A stretch of 64,000 nucleotides of DNA from Ailanthus altissimus (Eukaryota; Streptophyta; Magnoliopsida; Sapindales; Simaroubaceae). Made by a program: the position numbers and the translations under genes. Numbering within the stretch: the stretch's first letter is position 1; each line of letters opens with the position of its first letter. The DNA is taken from positions 12,052,501-12,116,500 of the forward strand of contig OX327684.1 in NCBI GenBank assembly GCA_946807835.1, in the 5' to 3' direction. The notes under the pieces are model-generated. The model searched no databases. It was not told the origin of the DNA and saw only the letters and a program-made list of their open reading frames with translations. Below are positions 1 to 10,949 of the stretch, piece after piece.

Positions 1-530
1 CAAATCCAGGGAGAACTTATATGGTCACTCGAGGACGAGTTCTCTGTAAGTGGAGGAAAATGATAGGGGACACACTGGCACATGTGATGGAGGATATGAA
101 CATCTCATTAATGGCTATTATATTGTTAGCAGTTCAAATTGCTAGTAGTAGCCCATGTGATGAGAAATTTTTAGGAGCCTACAGCTATATTTATTATTGT
201 GGTTGCAAAGTTTAACAGTAATTTGAAGTGAAGCCTCAATATTAAAAGTTGTTGATAGTTGTAAGTTTTCATCAATTATTGTGTTGGCATCCTAATTGCC
301 TCAGTTATTGGTAGTAGTTGGTAGATAGTAGTTTCCAGTTATCATTAAATGTTATAATAAATGTTGACATCCCAATTGTTACTATGAATACATGAGGAAT
401 AAGAGAAAAGTATTCAGTGTGATTAATTAAACATTTAGAAATAAATGCCTAAAGTTTGCATAAATTTTACTTTTAGTTGGGCTTAGCCAATCTCAAGTTT
501 TATCTTGTTGAACGAAATCAAGAACCTTCG
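1..530 (+). repeat. Degenerate LTR remnant
   Basis: Roughly 140-430 resembles the LTRs of El5 (13945-14595 and 15929-16590): it has the repeated phrase with GGTAGTAGTTGGTAG, an ATAAATG track and a CATCCCAA motif before a weak TATA-like AATACATGAG. The rest, up to about 530, aligns only loosely (TCTTGTTGAACG region resembles the R/U5 part of those LTRs). No partner LTR, primer site or coding frame is attached, so it is a broken fragment cut by the window edge. The 64-codon frame at 21-215 has no recognisable domain and I do not regard it as a gene. Confidence 0.5.
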
Positions 531-601
531 CCCTCGTGAATAAAATTCTGACAAATCAACACTTGTCTTGCATCATTTTGACATCATTAGCATCTTTCAA
601 A

Positions 602-1458
602 TGATGAGGGCACGACTAAAAAATAAAATGCAAAACCTATTCAAGTTCCAGTTGGTCCGGTTACAAGTGCTCGAGCTAAAAGGTTCAAGGAAACTCTCAA
701 TGAACTGATTTAAAACATTTGAGCAAAGGTCAATTCATAAGGGTGCAAGGAAGATATTCCACGTGTTCCACAAAGTTAGATTTTTATGATTCAAGCTTTG
801 GAATAATCTAAAAGAAATTCCTCAAATCACAAAATGGATGGAATTAGAGAAGTTTTTTAAATTGCTGATTACCCAAGTTCGACTCATCAAGTGTTAGGGA
901 ATGATGAAAACAGTAGCACAACAGCCCATGTGAGCAACCCAAGTGGTTAGAAGCTTTTGGGAGCCTACAATAAACATTTATAAAAATAGTTGTAATATTT
1001 GAAATAAAGCCTTAGTAGTTGGTGATTGATAATTAGTTAAAGTTTGTAGCTGCGTTATTATTGTAGTTACAACATTTGAAAAAGCTAGTTTAAAGCTTTG
1101 TTGATAGTAGTTGGTAGTTACTAGTTTTTAAGTTGTCATTCAATATTGGAATAAATGCTAGCATCCCAAATGTTCACTAAAAATACATGATGGATAATAG
1201 GAAAGCTTCAACAATTTGATTAAGAAAATTCTCTTTGGTTCCTTTAGAACTCTTTGAACATATCAGAATAATTTCTGTAACGCTCTCCTTCGATTTATCA
1301 ATCAATCATTTCATAATTGATTGTGGCGTCTTCATTATACCAAGGTTCTTGCTTCAATATAAGCAACAAGTCGCGGTTTCATACAAATCTATTTCTAGAT
1401 GATCTTGGAGTCTTTCTTGTTCCACAACTTTATCAAGTTCTTGGCGTGGATCGTATCA
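602..1458 (+). repeat. El1 5' LTR
   Basis: Begins TGATGAGGG and ends TATCA immediately before a primer-binding site. The first ~300 bases match the coding tail of El1 (5400-5700), because in this family the end of pol lies inside the LTR. The middle and end match 5700-6048. About 857 bp, like the El4 and El7 LTRs. The left boundary rests on alignment with the 3' LTR start at 5400. Confidence 0.75.
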
Positions 1459-1460
1459 GT

Positions 1461-1476
1461 TCGTATTAGAGCTTGG
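1461..1476 (+). other. El1 primer-binding site
   Basis: TCGTATTAGAGCTTGG lies 2 bases after the LTR end and is a decayed form of TGGTATCAGAGC, the complement of the initiator-methionine tRNA 3' end used by most plant Ty3/gypsy elements to prime minus-strand synthesis. Confidence 0.7.
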
Positions 1477-1916
1477 CAATGGTTACAGGTTTGACTATTT
1501 TTATATTTAAAAAAAAAATTAACAAGGAAAGAAATATTGCTATTCAACTCTTGTCATTCTTATTTAAATTTTACATTTTAAGTTCCTTTTCAATTCCTTA
1601 AATCTGAACTCCTTGTTCCAAAAAATAATTCATGACACAACTTTGTTTTTATAAGCCTTTAAATTCGAATTTCTCTTAGTGAGTTCTTGGAGAATTGTTG
1701 CTGAAAATTATGATATTTGTTTGATTAGTTTGATAAGAACCTATAGAGGAAAACTACGAGTGAAAAGAGGCAAGAGTGATGAGCACATAATTGGGTAAAA
1801 GCCAATCTGTTTTTGTGTGAAATACAAGTGAAAGTTTAGTAAATCATTCTTTGAGTGAAACAAGTGAGTTAGTGTGTGAGGATCTCTATTTTTTCTAACT
1901 TTATTTTGCAGCAAAC

Positions 1917-3090
1917 ATGTCAGACAATTAGAACAAAAATACTTCCGAAAATACATCAGAAGAGGTTGATTCAAAATTTCCTATGGAAGCTATAATGGGT
2001 AGAGAATGCACTTTTAACGGATAGATCGAGTAGAGAATGCACTTTCAAAGCAGCCACAAAACAATCCTAATGTTCATAGGAGAGGGAGAGTTTAACCTAG
2101 GGAAGTGAGAGTTGAAGCTGAAGAGTGTTATGGGGAAGATTTTGATGAAGAAGATGACCAGGATTCAATTGTTGGTATTAGGAGATATGGTGGGCAGTTT
2201 AGCGAAGCTAGGAATCGGGAAAATAATAACTTTGGTAGTATTAAGATAAAAATTCCATCATTTCAAGATAAAAATGATCCAAAAGCTTATTTTGAGTGAG
2301 AGAAAAAGTTAGAATTAATATTTGAATGTCACAATTTTTTTGAGCTTAAAAAGGTAAAACTTGCAGCCATTGAATTTTTTTATTGTGCGATTGTTTGGTG
2401 GGATCAACTAGTATTAAATAGGAAAAGAAATAGAGAGCATCTGATAGAGACTTAGGCAGAAATGAAAACCGTGATGAGGAGATAATTTGTTCTAGGCCAT
2501 TACTACCGTAAGTTGTACCAAAATTGCAAAGTCTTACACAAGGAAATCGAAGTGTGGAGGATTATTATAAGGAGATGAAAATTGCTATGATTAGAACGAA
2601 TGTAGAGGAAGATCGAGAGGCCACTATGGCTTGGTTTTTGGTTGGTTTGAACCAAAAAATTGCTAATTTGGTATAATTGTAACATTATGTGGAGTTAGAA
2701 GATATGGTGCACATGGCTATCAAAATTGAGAACCAACTCAAGAGGGGAAGCAATAGTATATGGCAAAAACCTAGCTCGGGTTCATCTTGGAGGCCAAAGT
2801 TTATGAAGAAAGAAGAGAAGCAAGTTACTGCCAGGCCCAAAATTGAGCAAAAACAAGAAATGACTAACCATGGAAATTAAGGTATACCTAATTCTTCCAC
2901 CACTCAAATTTGTGATATTAAGTGTTTTAAATACCAAGGCAAGGGTCACATTGCGAGTGATTATCCAAACAAAAGAGGTATGATATTGTGAGATGATAAT
3001 GAAATTGAATTCGATGAGATAGATGTCACTGAATCTATGCCACCATTGGAGGAGTGGATGATGAGAAACATGCTGCCCAAGGTAAATTGT
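1917..3090 (+). pseudogene. El1 gag pseudogene
   Basis: The ATG at 1917 opens a frame whose start (MSDN then a stop) is closely similar to El5 gag. The retrotransposon gag domain is readable at about 2240-2700 in pieces: a GSIKIKIPSFQ stretch, then FECHN, AAIEF and WWDQL, with stops between. A zinc-knuckle remnant lies at about 2905-2990 (CFKYQGKGHIASDYPN), in which the second and last cysteines of C-x2-C-x4-H-x4-C have changed to tyrosine. Gag would form the virus-like particle and bind element RNA. At least five stops and shifts; dead. Confidence 0.8.
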
Positions 3091-3099
3091 TGGTTGCAA

Positions 3100-3590
3100 G
3101 AAGAGTTCTAAGTATGCAAGTCAAAGAAGATGATGAAGTTCGATGAGAAAACATCTTTCACACTAGATGCCACGTGCAAAAACAAGGTTTGTACTGTGAT
3201 TATTAGTAGAGGTAGTTGCACAAATGATGCTACCACTACAATGTTGGAGAATTAGGGCTGCCAATGGCTCAATGACAGTGGTGAGGTGAGAGGTACTAAA
3301 CTGGTGTTAGTTTTCTTCTGCATTGGAAAATATGAAGATGAAGTTCTGTGTGAAGTAGTGCTAATGCAAGCTGGACACTTGTTATTAGGCCGACCATTGC
3401 AATTTGATCAGCATGTTAAGCACGATGGTTTCACCAACAAATATTCATTCATATTTAATCAAAAGACAATCACTCTAGTTCCTTTGTTATCAAAGCAGGT
3501 CTATGAAGATCAAGTGAGATTACAAAAAGAGAGTAATCAAAAGAAAGAGAGTGAGGAAAAGAAAAAAAAATCAAAATAAAAAAAAGAAAA
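3100..3590 (+). pseudogene. El1 protease-region pseudogene
   Basis: The piece at 3256-3579 reads WLNDSGEV then LCEVVLMQAGHLLLGRPLQFD and ends in a lysine-glutamate-rich linker, the typical C-terminal half of a CRM-like aspartic protease. The active-site D-(S/N/G)-G stretch upstream (about 3195-3225, TVIISRGSCTN) has lost the aspartate. Family role: cleavage of the Gag-Pol polyprotein. The linker is strongly purine-rich (3530-3600). Confidence 0.75.
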
Positions 3591-3714
3591 TAAAGAGGCC
3601 GAGAAAAATGAGTGAATAAAAAGATCGGTGTTTTTAAATCAACCAATTATTGTACTTTGATACAAAAAGGCGTATTTAAACACTAATCAACTTGACTCGT
3701 CTCTGCCTAATTCA

Positions 3715-5053
3715 ATTGTTTCTCTTTTACAGAAGTTTGATGATGTCTTTCCCAAGGAGATTCCACCTGGTTTACCTCTTATTCGAGGAATTGAACATCA
3801 AATAGATTTCGTGCCCGATGCTTTCATTCCGAACCGACCAGCCTATCGAAGCACTCCCGAGGAGGCAAATGAGCTACAAAGGCGGGTTAGTGAATTGATG
3901 AAAAATGAGTAAGTAAGGAAAAGTATGAGTCCGTGCACCGTACCAATGATTTTAGTTTCTAAAAGAGATGGATCATGGAAAATGTGCATTGATTGTCGAG
4001 CAATTAATAATATAATGGTAAAGTATCGTCATCGTATTCCTCGCTTAAATGATATGTTAGATGAGCTGCATGGTGCTTGTGTATTTTCTAAGATTGATTT
4101 AAAGAGTGGGTATCATCAAATAAGAAAGAAAGAGGGTGATGAATGGAAAAGTACTTTTAAAATGAAATACGGCTTATATGAGTGGTTGGTTATGCCATTC
4201 GTATTAACTAATGCACTGAGTACTTTTATGCGATTAATGAATCAAGTCTTGCTTGCTTTCATAAATAGGTTTGTTGTTGTTTATTTTGATGATATTATCA
4301 TTTATAGCAAAAACTTGGATATTTATGTTGTACATTTAAAATCAGTTTTGGATGTACTTAGAAAAGAGAAGTTATTTGCTAACTTGAAGTAGTGCACCTT
4401 TTGCACTGATAAGCTTGTGTTTCTTGGTTTTGTTGTTAGTGCACAAGGAACAGGTTGCGAAGAGAAGATTTGCACGATTTAAGAATGGCCGAGTCCCACA
4501 AGTGTAGGTAATGTTCGTAGTTTTTATGGGCTCGCTAGTTTTTATAGGAGGTTCATGAAAGACTAAGCAGCAACACTGCACCGCTTACTGAAGTCATCAA
4601 GAAAAATGTTGGATTCAAATGGGGTGACGAACAAGAGAAAGCATTCCAATTGATCAAGGAAAAATTAACTCATGCTCATTTACTTGTTTTGCCTAATTTT
4701 ACTAAAACTTTTGAAATTGAATGTGATGCTTTAGGTATGGGTATAGGCTTAGTTCTTATGCAAGGAGGAAGACTAATAGTATATTTCAATAAGAAATTAA
4801 GTGGGGTAGCCTTAAATTATCTTACTTAGATAAAGAATTGTATGCATTTATTCGAGCATTAGAAAGATGGCAACACTACCTTTGGCCTAAGGTGTTTGTG
4901 ATTCACATCAATTATGAGTCCTTAAAACATTTGAAAGGCCAATATAAGTTGAACATGAGACATGCAAAATGTGTGGAATTCATCAAGACATTCCTATATG
5001 TCATCCGATACAAGCAAGGTAAGAAAAACATCGTTGCCGATGCACTTTTTTGA
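3715..5053 (+). pseudogene. El1 reverse transcriptase-RNase H pseudogene
   Basis: RT is well preserved at 3925-4392: RAINN, the DLKSGYHQI motif, PFVLTNA (canonical PFGLTNA) and the catalytic YFDD at about 4282-4293. Upstream, 3730-3912 encodes [16 protein letters not shown] and is separated by a stop at 3910. After a stop at 4390 the thumb continues (FLGFVVS), then RNase H is split into FEIECDA (about 4710), [18 protein letters not shown] (about 4838) and a frame ending in NIVADAL at 5050. Enzyme copied genomic RNA into DNA; now inactive through stops and shifts. Confidence 0.85.
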
Positions 5054-5583
5054 AGGCTGAATTTGTTAAACAGATATATAAGAAAGTAAGACTTAACATT
5101 GAGAAGAGAACAGAACAATATGCAAAGCAAACTAATAAAGGGCGTCGATAGCTGATTTTTGAACCCAAAGATTGGGTTTAGTTACATATGCGAAAAAAAA
5201 GATTTCTAGCACAAAGGCAATCTAAGTCACTTCCAAAAGGAGATGGATCTTTTCAAGTCCTTGAGTGCATCAATGACAATACATATAAGTTGGATTTGCC
5301 AGGTGAGTACAATAATAATGCCACTCTTAATGTTACTGATTTAAGTCCTTTTGATGTAGGTGATGATTTAAGGATAAATAATTTTCAAGAGGGGAAGAAT
5401 GAAGGGATAACTAACAAATGGAATGCAAAAACTATTCAAGTTTTAGTTGGTACCGTTATAAGGGCTCGAGCTAAAAGGTTCAAGAAAACTCTCAATGGAC
5501 TGATTCAAAATATTTGGGCAAAGGTAAATTCATGGGGTGCAAGGAAGATATTCCACGTATTCTACAAAGTTGAATTTTCATGA
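5054..5583 (+). pseudogene. El1 integrase C-terminal end, running into the LTR
   Basis: Directly after the RNase H end (DAL plus stop) the sequence jumps to LNIEKRTEQYAKQ, the region just behind the integrase catalytic core, so about 1 kb holding the zinc-binding and DDE domains is deleted. The C-terminal domain follows (GDGSFQVLE, LPGEYNNNATLNV, DLSPFDV). The frame passes through the polypurine tract and continues about 61 codons inside the 3' LTR, with a GTVIRARAKRF motif typical of these elements. Confidence 0.75.
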
Positions 5584-6048
5584 TTCACGCTTTGGAATAA
5601 TCTAGAAGAAATTTCTCAGATCACAAAGTGGATGGAATTAGAGGAATTTTCTAAATTGGTGATTACCAAGCTTGGCTCATCAAGTGATAGAGAATTATGG
5701 AAATAGCAGCATAGCAACCTATGTGAACAACCCAAGTGGTTAAAAGCTTTTGGGAGCCTACAATAATATTGATGATAGTACTTATAATATTTGAAATATA
5801 GCCTTAGTTATTGGTGATTGGTAGTTAGTTAAAGTCTGCAGTTACATTTATTATTATAGTTCCAAAGTTTGAAAAAACTAGTTTAAAGCCTTGTTGGTAG
5901 TTACTAGTTTTAAAGTTGTCATTCAATATTGAAATAAATGTTCACTATAAATACACGAGGGATGATAGGAAAGCATTCAGTAATTTGATTAAGAAAATTC
6001 TCTTTGGTTCTTTTAGAACTCTTTGAACATATCAGAATAATTACCTTG
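5400..6048 (+). repeat. El1 3' LTR, truncated
   Basis: Starts TGAAGGGATAAC behind the purine tract TCAAGAGGGGAAGAA (5385-5399) and aligns with 602-1260 of the 5' LTR. It stops at about 6048, within CATATCAGAATAATT, where integrase coding sequence of El2 begins. About 200 bp of R/U5 are missing. Confidence 0.75.
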
Positions 6049-6898
6049 CAACAAAACTCTTGACGCTTCCCATGTAGCTGACTTATATTTTTAAGAAATT
6101 GTGAAACTACATGGAATTCTTAAGACTATCATCTCAAATCATGATACTAAGTTCATGAGTCACTTTTAGCGCACTCTTTGGAGAAAGCTTGAAACTCAAC
6201 TTAACTTCAGTTTTTCTTATCATCCTCAAATTTATGGACAAATGGAAGTCACAAATTGCAATTTTGGAAACCTTTTAAGGTGTTATGTTGGAAAGAACAT
6301 CCTTTAGTGGGATCTTATTTTGGCTCAAGTTGAATTCGCTTACAATCGCACAAAAAGCCAATCTACGGGTTATAGTCCATTTGAAATTATTTATGGTTAG
6401 AATCCCACAAGTCCATTAGATTTAGTCCCTTTTCCTATTACTTACCAATTTAGTGTAGATGCTGAAGAACGAGTGAAGAACATAAAAAAATTGCATGAAG
6501 AAGTTAGGAAGAAAATATTGAAGCAAAACTAGAAGTACCAAAAGAGCGCCAATAAGCATTGCAAGAAAATGGAATTTCAAGAAGGAGATTTAGTTTGGGT
6601 TCATCTTAGAAAAGAAAGGTTCCTTCGTGGAAAATTTGCTAAACTCAAACCGAGAGCTGATGGACCATTTAAGGTGATAAAACAAATTGGGAAAAATGCA
6701 TACAAAATTGAGCTTTTAGAATCTTATAGTGTTTCCGATGTATTCAATATTGCTGATCTATCTCCTTATAAGTATGATAACGAAATGGACTCGAGGTCGA
6801 GTCTTTTCCAACCAAGGGAGTTTGACACAAGAGTGTCTGATCACATGGAGCTAAAAATAGAACCAAATAAATTCAAGTTAGTTATATTCGTACACTAA
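6049..6898 (+). pseudogene. El2 integrase pseudogene
   Basis: Begins inside the catalytic core with IPCNKTLDASHVADLYF-like sequence, then GIPKTIISNHDTKF (second catalytic Asp region; normally SDRD), a decayed DGQTEVVNR region (YGQMEVTNC, keeps Glu), VEFAYNR and SPFEIIYG. The C-terminal domain is open at 6569-6898: EGDLVWVHLRKERF, RADGPFKV, NAYKIELL, FNIADLSPY. The last 25 codons lie inside the LTR. Stops occur in the core (for example about 6167 and 6399). The family function is DNA strand transfer of the cDNA. Confidence 0.8.
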
Positions 6899-7679
6899 AG
6901 ACTCAAGGAAAGTTAATGAATTTCAAGGGTAAATTTAAAATTTATCTGGTACTGTTTCGGAAGGAATTACTGGGTAATCTTCATCATACTAGAAAATTAT
7001 ATGTGTCTAGTTCTGAATCCTTTTTACAGCACATGAATATAAGTTTTCTAGAGTAAGTTGAATCCTAATAACTAAAGGAAGATCAAACAGCTAGTAGGTG
7101 GCCAAATCCTGACAACTTGCAAGAATTGAAGACTTTTGTTTCCATCCAAGAATTAAGGGCATGCTTTATCAAATTAAAGCATATTATGTTTGAATTTGAT
7201 GCTTCTTTTATTGTATTAGCTGTATTTGTAGACTTTTTGGTGTAAGGGTAGTTATAAGTCTTAATTGTTATCTTTTGAAATTTATAAACTCTCAACCACC
7301 AAGTTTTAATGTTGTAATGAGTGCTTTGCAGTAGCCCTCCTAAGATCTCTTTATAAATACCATTAAGGATGAGAGGAGAAAGGCAGAGAGTGAGTTTTAA
7401 AGTACTTGTATTTTGAAGAGTTCTCTTGTAAGAGTTTCTTCATTTAACTTTGCATCTCTTAGGTCATTGGAGTGGTGAGTTTGAGAGTTTTGTATCTCTT
7501 GTAGGATTCTTTGGGGAGTGAATTATTCTGTATCCCATTGTATTTCTCTTAAGTAATGAGCTTGGTTTTGTACCAATTTTACTTTTATCAGTGTTTGAAT
7601 TTATTTTAATAAAAGTGAGTGTTTGTTTTAATTCTTCCAATCTTGTTGTATTCTTTTCTAAACACTTGAGCCTGCATCA
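6823..7679 (+). repeat. El2 3' LTR
   Basis: Starts TGACACAAGAG right after the purine tract and ends CATCA at 7679, 857 bp. A TATA-like TTTATAAATACC stands near 7350 and a pyrimidine-rich R/U5 follows. Both ends are inferred from the TG...CA rule and polypurine position; there is no second copy in the window to confirm them. Confidence 0.6.
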
Positions 7680-7689
7680 ATTCGACTCG

Positions 7690-8893
7690 CTTTTAATTTC
7701 AATGACACCATTATCTCTTAGAATCATTGCATGCTGATTTGGACATTTAGATGCATTATGACCTATTCTCAAACATCTAAAACATTTAATATCTCTATTT
7801 CTACTTGGTTGGGAATCAAGTTTTCCCTTGCCTTCGCTGCCTCCCCTAATTTGGCCTTTAGGTGCTTCGACGTTGGACTTGGAAGTAGCTTGGTCATCAT
7901 TTTATTCAAATTCAGTTTCCAAAAGGATGAGGAACCCAAGTTTTGAAATAGCCTGTTCTTCTTTTTTATTCCAATTCAATTTCTAAAATGATGAGGAACT
8001 TGAGTTCTGGCCATATCTTATGGAACTCTTACTCTTAAGTTGTCTTTCTACCTTTATTGTCATATGCACCACCATGTGTTCCAACTCTACATATTACTGC
8101 AATTCAACCACATCGGAAATATCACGATTCAAACCTTGTAGAAATATGGCCATAGTTGTTTCACAATCTTTCTCAACATTGGCTTGAATCTTGGCTATCT
8201 CCATTTCTTTGTGGTAGTCCTGAACACTTTTGGAACCTTGAATATTGCTTTGTAACCTGAAATTTTTTTTGCAATAATGACTAAGGACAAATTGTATCCT
8301 CATTATTAGATTTCATCTCTTCCCATGTATCAATAGGCCTATCACGGTTTCTTCACCTATTTGTAACAAACTAGTGTCACTAAACAATTGCATAGTAAGT
8401 GAATTTAATAGCAGCCAACTTTACCTTCTTTTTCTCAGAGTAGTTATGGCAATTAAAAACTAGCTCCACCTTCTTTTTCCATTATAAATATGCATGAGGA
8501 TCATTTTTACCTTGGTAAGAAGGAAGCTTTACTTAAATGCTTTCTAAGTTGTTATCAATCCTATCTCTATATCTAACTCCTCTATCTCTATTCCTATGCC
8601 CAAATCTGTTTAAATTAACATTAGAGACACGATTATGATCATCAAGGTTATCCTCATAGTCAACTTCATAATCATACCTAAATAAATTCCTCTAACTTTG
8701 TCGTACATTAAGAGATCTAGGTGGCTGCCCTCCTTTTAAACTAGATTCAACTTTATCTATTCTCTCATTTACTTCATAAAACCTTAATTCCAGTCGATCA
8801 AATTTTTATTCTAAGGACTTAAAAAAGAGTTTGAAATTTATCTTTTCCTGAGCAACATCTGATGAGCCTTTATCTTTTTCTTGAGATATGTTT
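7690..8893 (-). pseudogene. El3 gag pseudogene
   Basis: On the minus strand the start codon has decayed to ATA at 8889-8887 (ISQEKDKGSSDVAQEK). The gag domain is seen at about 8550-8090 with YHKEMEIAKIQANVE and FLQGLNRDI open at 8303-8094. A complete zinc knuckle C-F-R-C-L-R-I-G-H-N-A-S-K-C lies at about 7790-7740, followed by PNQHAMILRD. Several stops. Truncated before the protease. Confidence 0.8.
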
Positions 8894-9602
8894 AATAACC
8901 TGCAAAAAAAAGTTTAAAAAGCTCATAAACACTCCCTTACGTGTTTTCTCTTTTGATTGATAGCACTCACACTCTTGTATACTGAAATTTAGCTTTTACC
9001 TCTTATGAGCTTACACTCTCTTGCCTTTTCTACTCTTTAGTCTCATCTTTAGTTCTTTATTAAGCTTAACAAACTTAATTAAAATTATCTTATAACAATC
9101 CAAACTCAACCAATCAGATCACTAAGAATGAGAATGGGTTAAACACAAAGGATAAAGAATAAGCAAAATTTAAGAAGCGAAAAGAAAAATAAACAGAAAT
9201 AGGTATTTTGATGTAATTTAGGGTTGTTTTCTTTTAGGCCAAATTGCACAAATTAGGCAAAATGCACATTATATGCAAATAAAATTTGAATAGCAAACTA
9301 CTCATTAACTTATTTAGATTTCTACAATTATTTTTTGAATCAAAATTTAAAATAACAACTTGAAATCCTGAATCTGAATTTTTTTTTATCTATACTTCTT
9401 TGTTTTGAATTTTTTTTCTTATATGTAATGATAAGTAACAGAATTTGAATGAATTAGGGTGAAGAAATAGGTTAAAGTTACGGTTAAGAAGAAATAAAGT
9501 TGATAAGTTGCATATTCAAGGGAATAGAATAAAGGGTGCAAAATTTAAAAGAATAACAAACAATAAAAATAAATTATAGATTGTACTTGATTTAGAGCCT
9601 AA

Positions 9603-9614
9603 AGTTTGATACAA
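9603..9614 (-). other. El3 primer-binding site
   Basis: Minus-strand TTGTATCAAACT stands 2 bases from the LTR end and is a mutated TGGTATCAGAGC (initiator-Met tRNA). Confidence 0.65.
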
Positions 9615-9616
9615 TT

Positions 9617-10090
9617 TAATGTGAACCTCACAAAGAAAAGTGAGACCCGATACTCAATTAGATTCCTTTGCCGATGACCGTTCTAATTCAAATTTGCTAA
9701 TAAAAGAAAACAAGATATTGAGGAATTGGCCATACGTAAAATCATAATTATTGATACGGGCCTTTTCCACATAAAAAGGGAATCTTTTGTTACAATAGAA
9801 GCGAAAGCGATATGGATTATTCAAGAATCGAAGTCGATTTGCTTTATAAAAATAAGATATCAATGAACTTCTATGAAATGGTTTCACAGGATTCAGCCAA
9901 TTGTCTTGATCGTGGGATATCATTGAGAAATGATCTTGACCCATTATCTTCAAAAAGATAAGAACCAAAGGTATAAGAAATTAGGGTAAACGCCTCACTC
10001 AAGAAAGATGAAAAATAATGTGAGTGATAAGTTAATAATGAATGTCACAAGAAGAAATCATGTTAAAACTCTTAATTCCCCTTAGGGTTA
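9617..10090 (-). repeat. El3 5' LTR with internal insertion
   Basis: From 9617 to about 9710 and from about 9934 to about 10085 the minus strand aligns with the R/U5 half of the El5 LTRs: TTATCACTCAC, CTTGAGTG, TGGTTCTTATCTTT, GGGTCTCACTTTTCTTTG and GAGGTTCACATTA. The two parts would be contiguous but are separated by about 220 bp of plastid sequence. Beyond 10090 the U3 half is too diverged to bound. Confidence 0.75.
9711..9933 (-). other. Nuclear plastid insert: ycf2 fragment
   Basis: The minus strand reads [20 protein letters not shown], then [40 protein letters not shown]. This is a highly distinctive internal stretch of the chloroplast ycf2 protein. It is 223 bp long, slightly diverged, in a frame that stays open for 104 codons (9968-9654) because it fuses with LTR sequence on both sides. 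It is a fragment of nuclear-integrated plastid DNA, not a functional gene. The 9711 side shares TCTTG with the LTR. Confidence 0.85.
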
Positions 10091-10459
10091 CAGGGTTTTA
10101 TTTAGCTAATTTTACCAAAAGCATAAAAGGAAAAAATTAAATCAAATCTTAAGTCATTGTAAGAATTGATTATAAAAGTAGGAAATAAATAACAAGCATA
10201 TTAAGGAAACAAATATTTATGTATCGTTATTTCTAAATTTGACCAAAGAATAAAAAATGGAAACAAAGAAAATAAGGATCTAATAAGGCTGTGTGAACAG
10301 TGATGCATGAACTATGACACTAGATCTTCCTTCTTAAATTTATATTTGTCAAATCTTCATTTCTAAATTGATATGCGCCTTATTTTTTTCTTTATATAAA
10401 TTACTCCATATCACTTAAAGAAACTTGAATAACATTGACAAGATATTGTTGTTTTATAT
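10091..10459. other. AT-rich stretch, no gene
   Basis: Between the El3 LTR and the broken end of El4. It may be the diverged U3 of the El3 LTR (the minus strand holds AACCCTGTAACCCTAAGG near 10090), but I cannot bound it and see no coding sequence. Confidence 0.3.
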
Positions 10460-10945
10460 TGTTATTTTATGCGCATTTGATCTGAAAAAATTATCTTTGG
10501 AGGCAAAGGTCCAAGTTGGTATTTTTGCCTTTCCATGATAAAAAAAATAATAGTTTTTAAACCCATCATGCATTACCCTTCAATCATATTGCCATGGTCT
10601 CCCCGACAACATGTGACTAGCATACATGGGTACCACATCACACCAAACCTCATCCTTATAAATACTAATTGAAAAAGAAACTAACACTTGCCGATTTACC
10701 TTCACAACACCACTATCATTCAACAATTTTAACTTGTACGGTCTTGGATGTTTAATAGTAGGTAATTTTAGTTTCTCCACAAGCAATGTACTTGCAACAT
10801 TTGTACAACTTTCGCTATCAACAATCACATTACACAACTTGTTAGCAATCAAACAATGAGTATGAAACAAATTTTCACGTTGCTCACCATGTTCATTAAT
10901 TTTATTTTGCAAACTAAGTATGCACTGTACAACCAAATTTTCTCC
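10460..10945 (-). pseudogene. El4 protease fragment
   Basis: Open at 10936-10580 on the minus strand: NVIVDSESCTNVAS (active site, Asp kept, canonical Gly-Ser changed to Ser-Glu-Ser), KLPTIKHPRPYKL, WCDVVPMYASHMLSGRPWQYD. This is the usual CRM-like protease core with the LLGRPWQYD end altered to LSGRPWQYD. The frame breaks at 10580 and the element ends soon after. Would have cut Gag-Pol. Confidence 0.75.
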
Positions 10946-10949
10946 TCAC

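Larger units (their letters stand above)
602..6048 (+). mobile_element. El1: decayed Ty3/gypsy (CRM-like) retrotransposon
   Basis: Order is 5' LTR (602-1458), primer site, leader (about 1477-1916, no gene, includes a purine-rich splice-like tract before gag), gag, protease, RT, RNase H, integrase C-terminus, polypurine tract at 5385-5399, and a 3' LTR cut at about 6048 where El2 begins. Many stops and frameshifts break every domain, and most of the integrase is missing between RNase H and the C-terminal domain. LTRs differ at many positions, so the copy is old. No target duplication can be tested because the right end is lost. Confidence 0.85.
6049..7679 (+). mobile_element. El2: 3' end of another Ty3/gypsy element
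   Basis: Consists only of an integrase fragment followed by a polypurine tract (6811-6822, ACCAAGGGAGTT) and one LTR. Its 5' part is lost at the junction with the El1 LTR. The LTR sequence differs from El1, so this is a different family or subfamily, not the missing El1 integrase. Confidence 0.75.
7685..10090 (-). mobile_element. El3: 5' half of a Ty3/gypsy element (minus strand)
   Basis: Read on the minus strand: LTR (about 10090 down to 9617), primer site, leader (about 9600 to 8894; no gene seen), gag to the zinc knuckle, then loss of everything downstream at about 7685 against the El2 LTR. The LTR is of the El5 type and carries a plastid DNA insertion. Confidence 0.75.

Noticed and set aside
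602..901. A separate element tail in front of the El1 LTR, making a tandem array with a shared LTR.
   Set aside because: The piece is simply the coding start of the LTR: 3' LTRs of this group begin at the purine tract inside pol, and 5400-5695 is the matching part of the El1 3' LTR.
1741..1974. Minus-strand frame in the El1 leader.
   Set aside because: No domain; it lies opposite the leader and gag start of El1 and a similar frame appears opposite the El5 leader (14759-14971), so it is a by-product of conserved leader sequence.
9654..9968. A new 104-codon gene.
   Set aside because: Its middle is the ycf2 fragment and its ends are LTR; the open frame is accidental.
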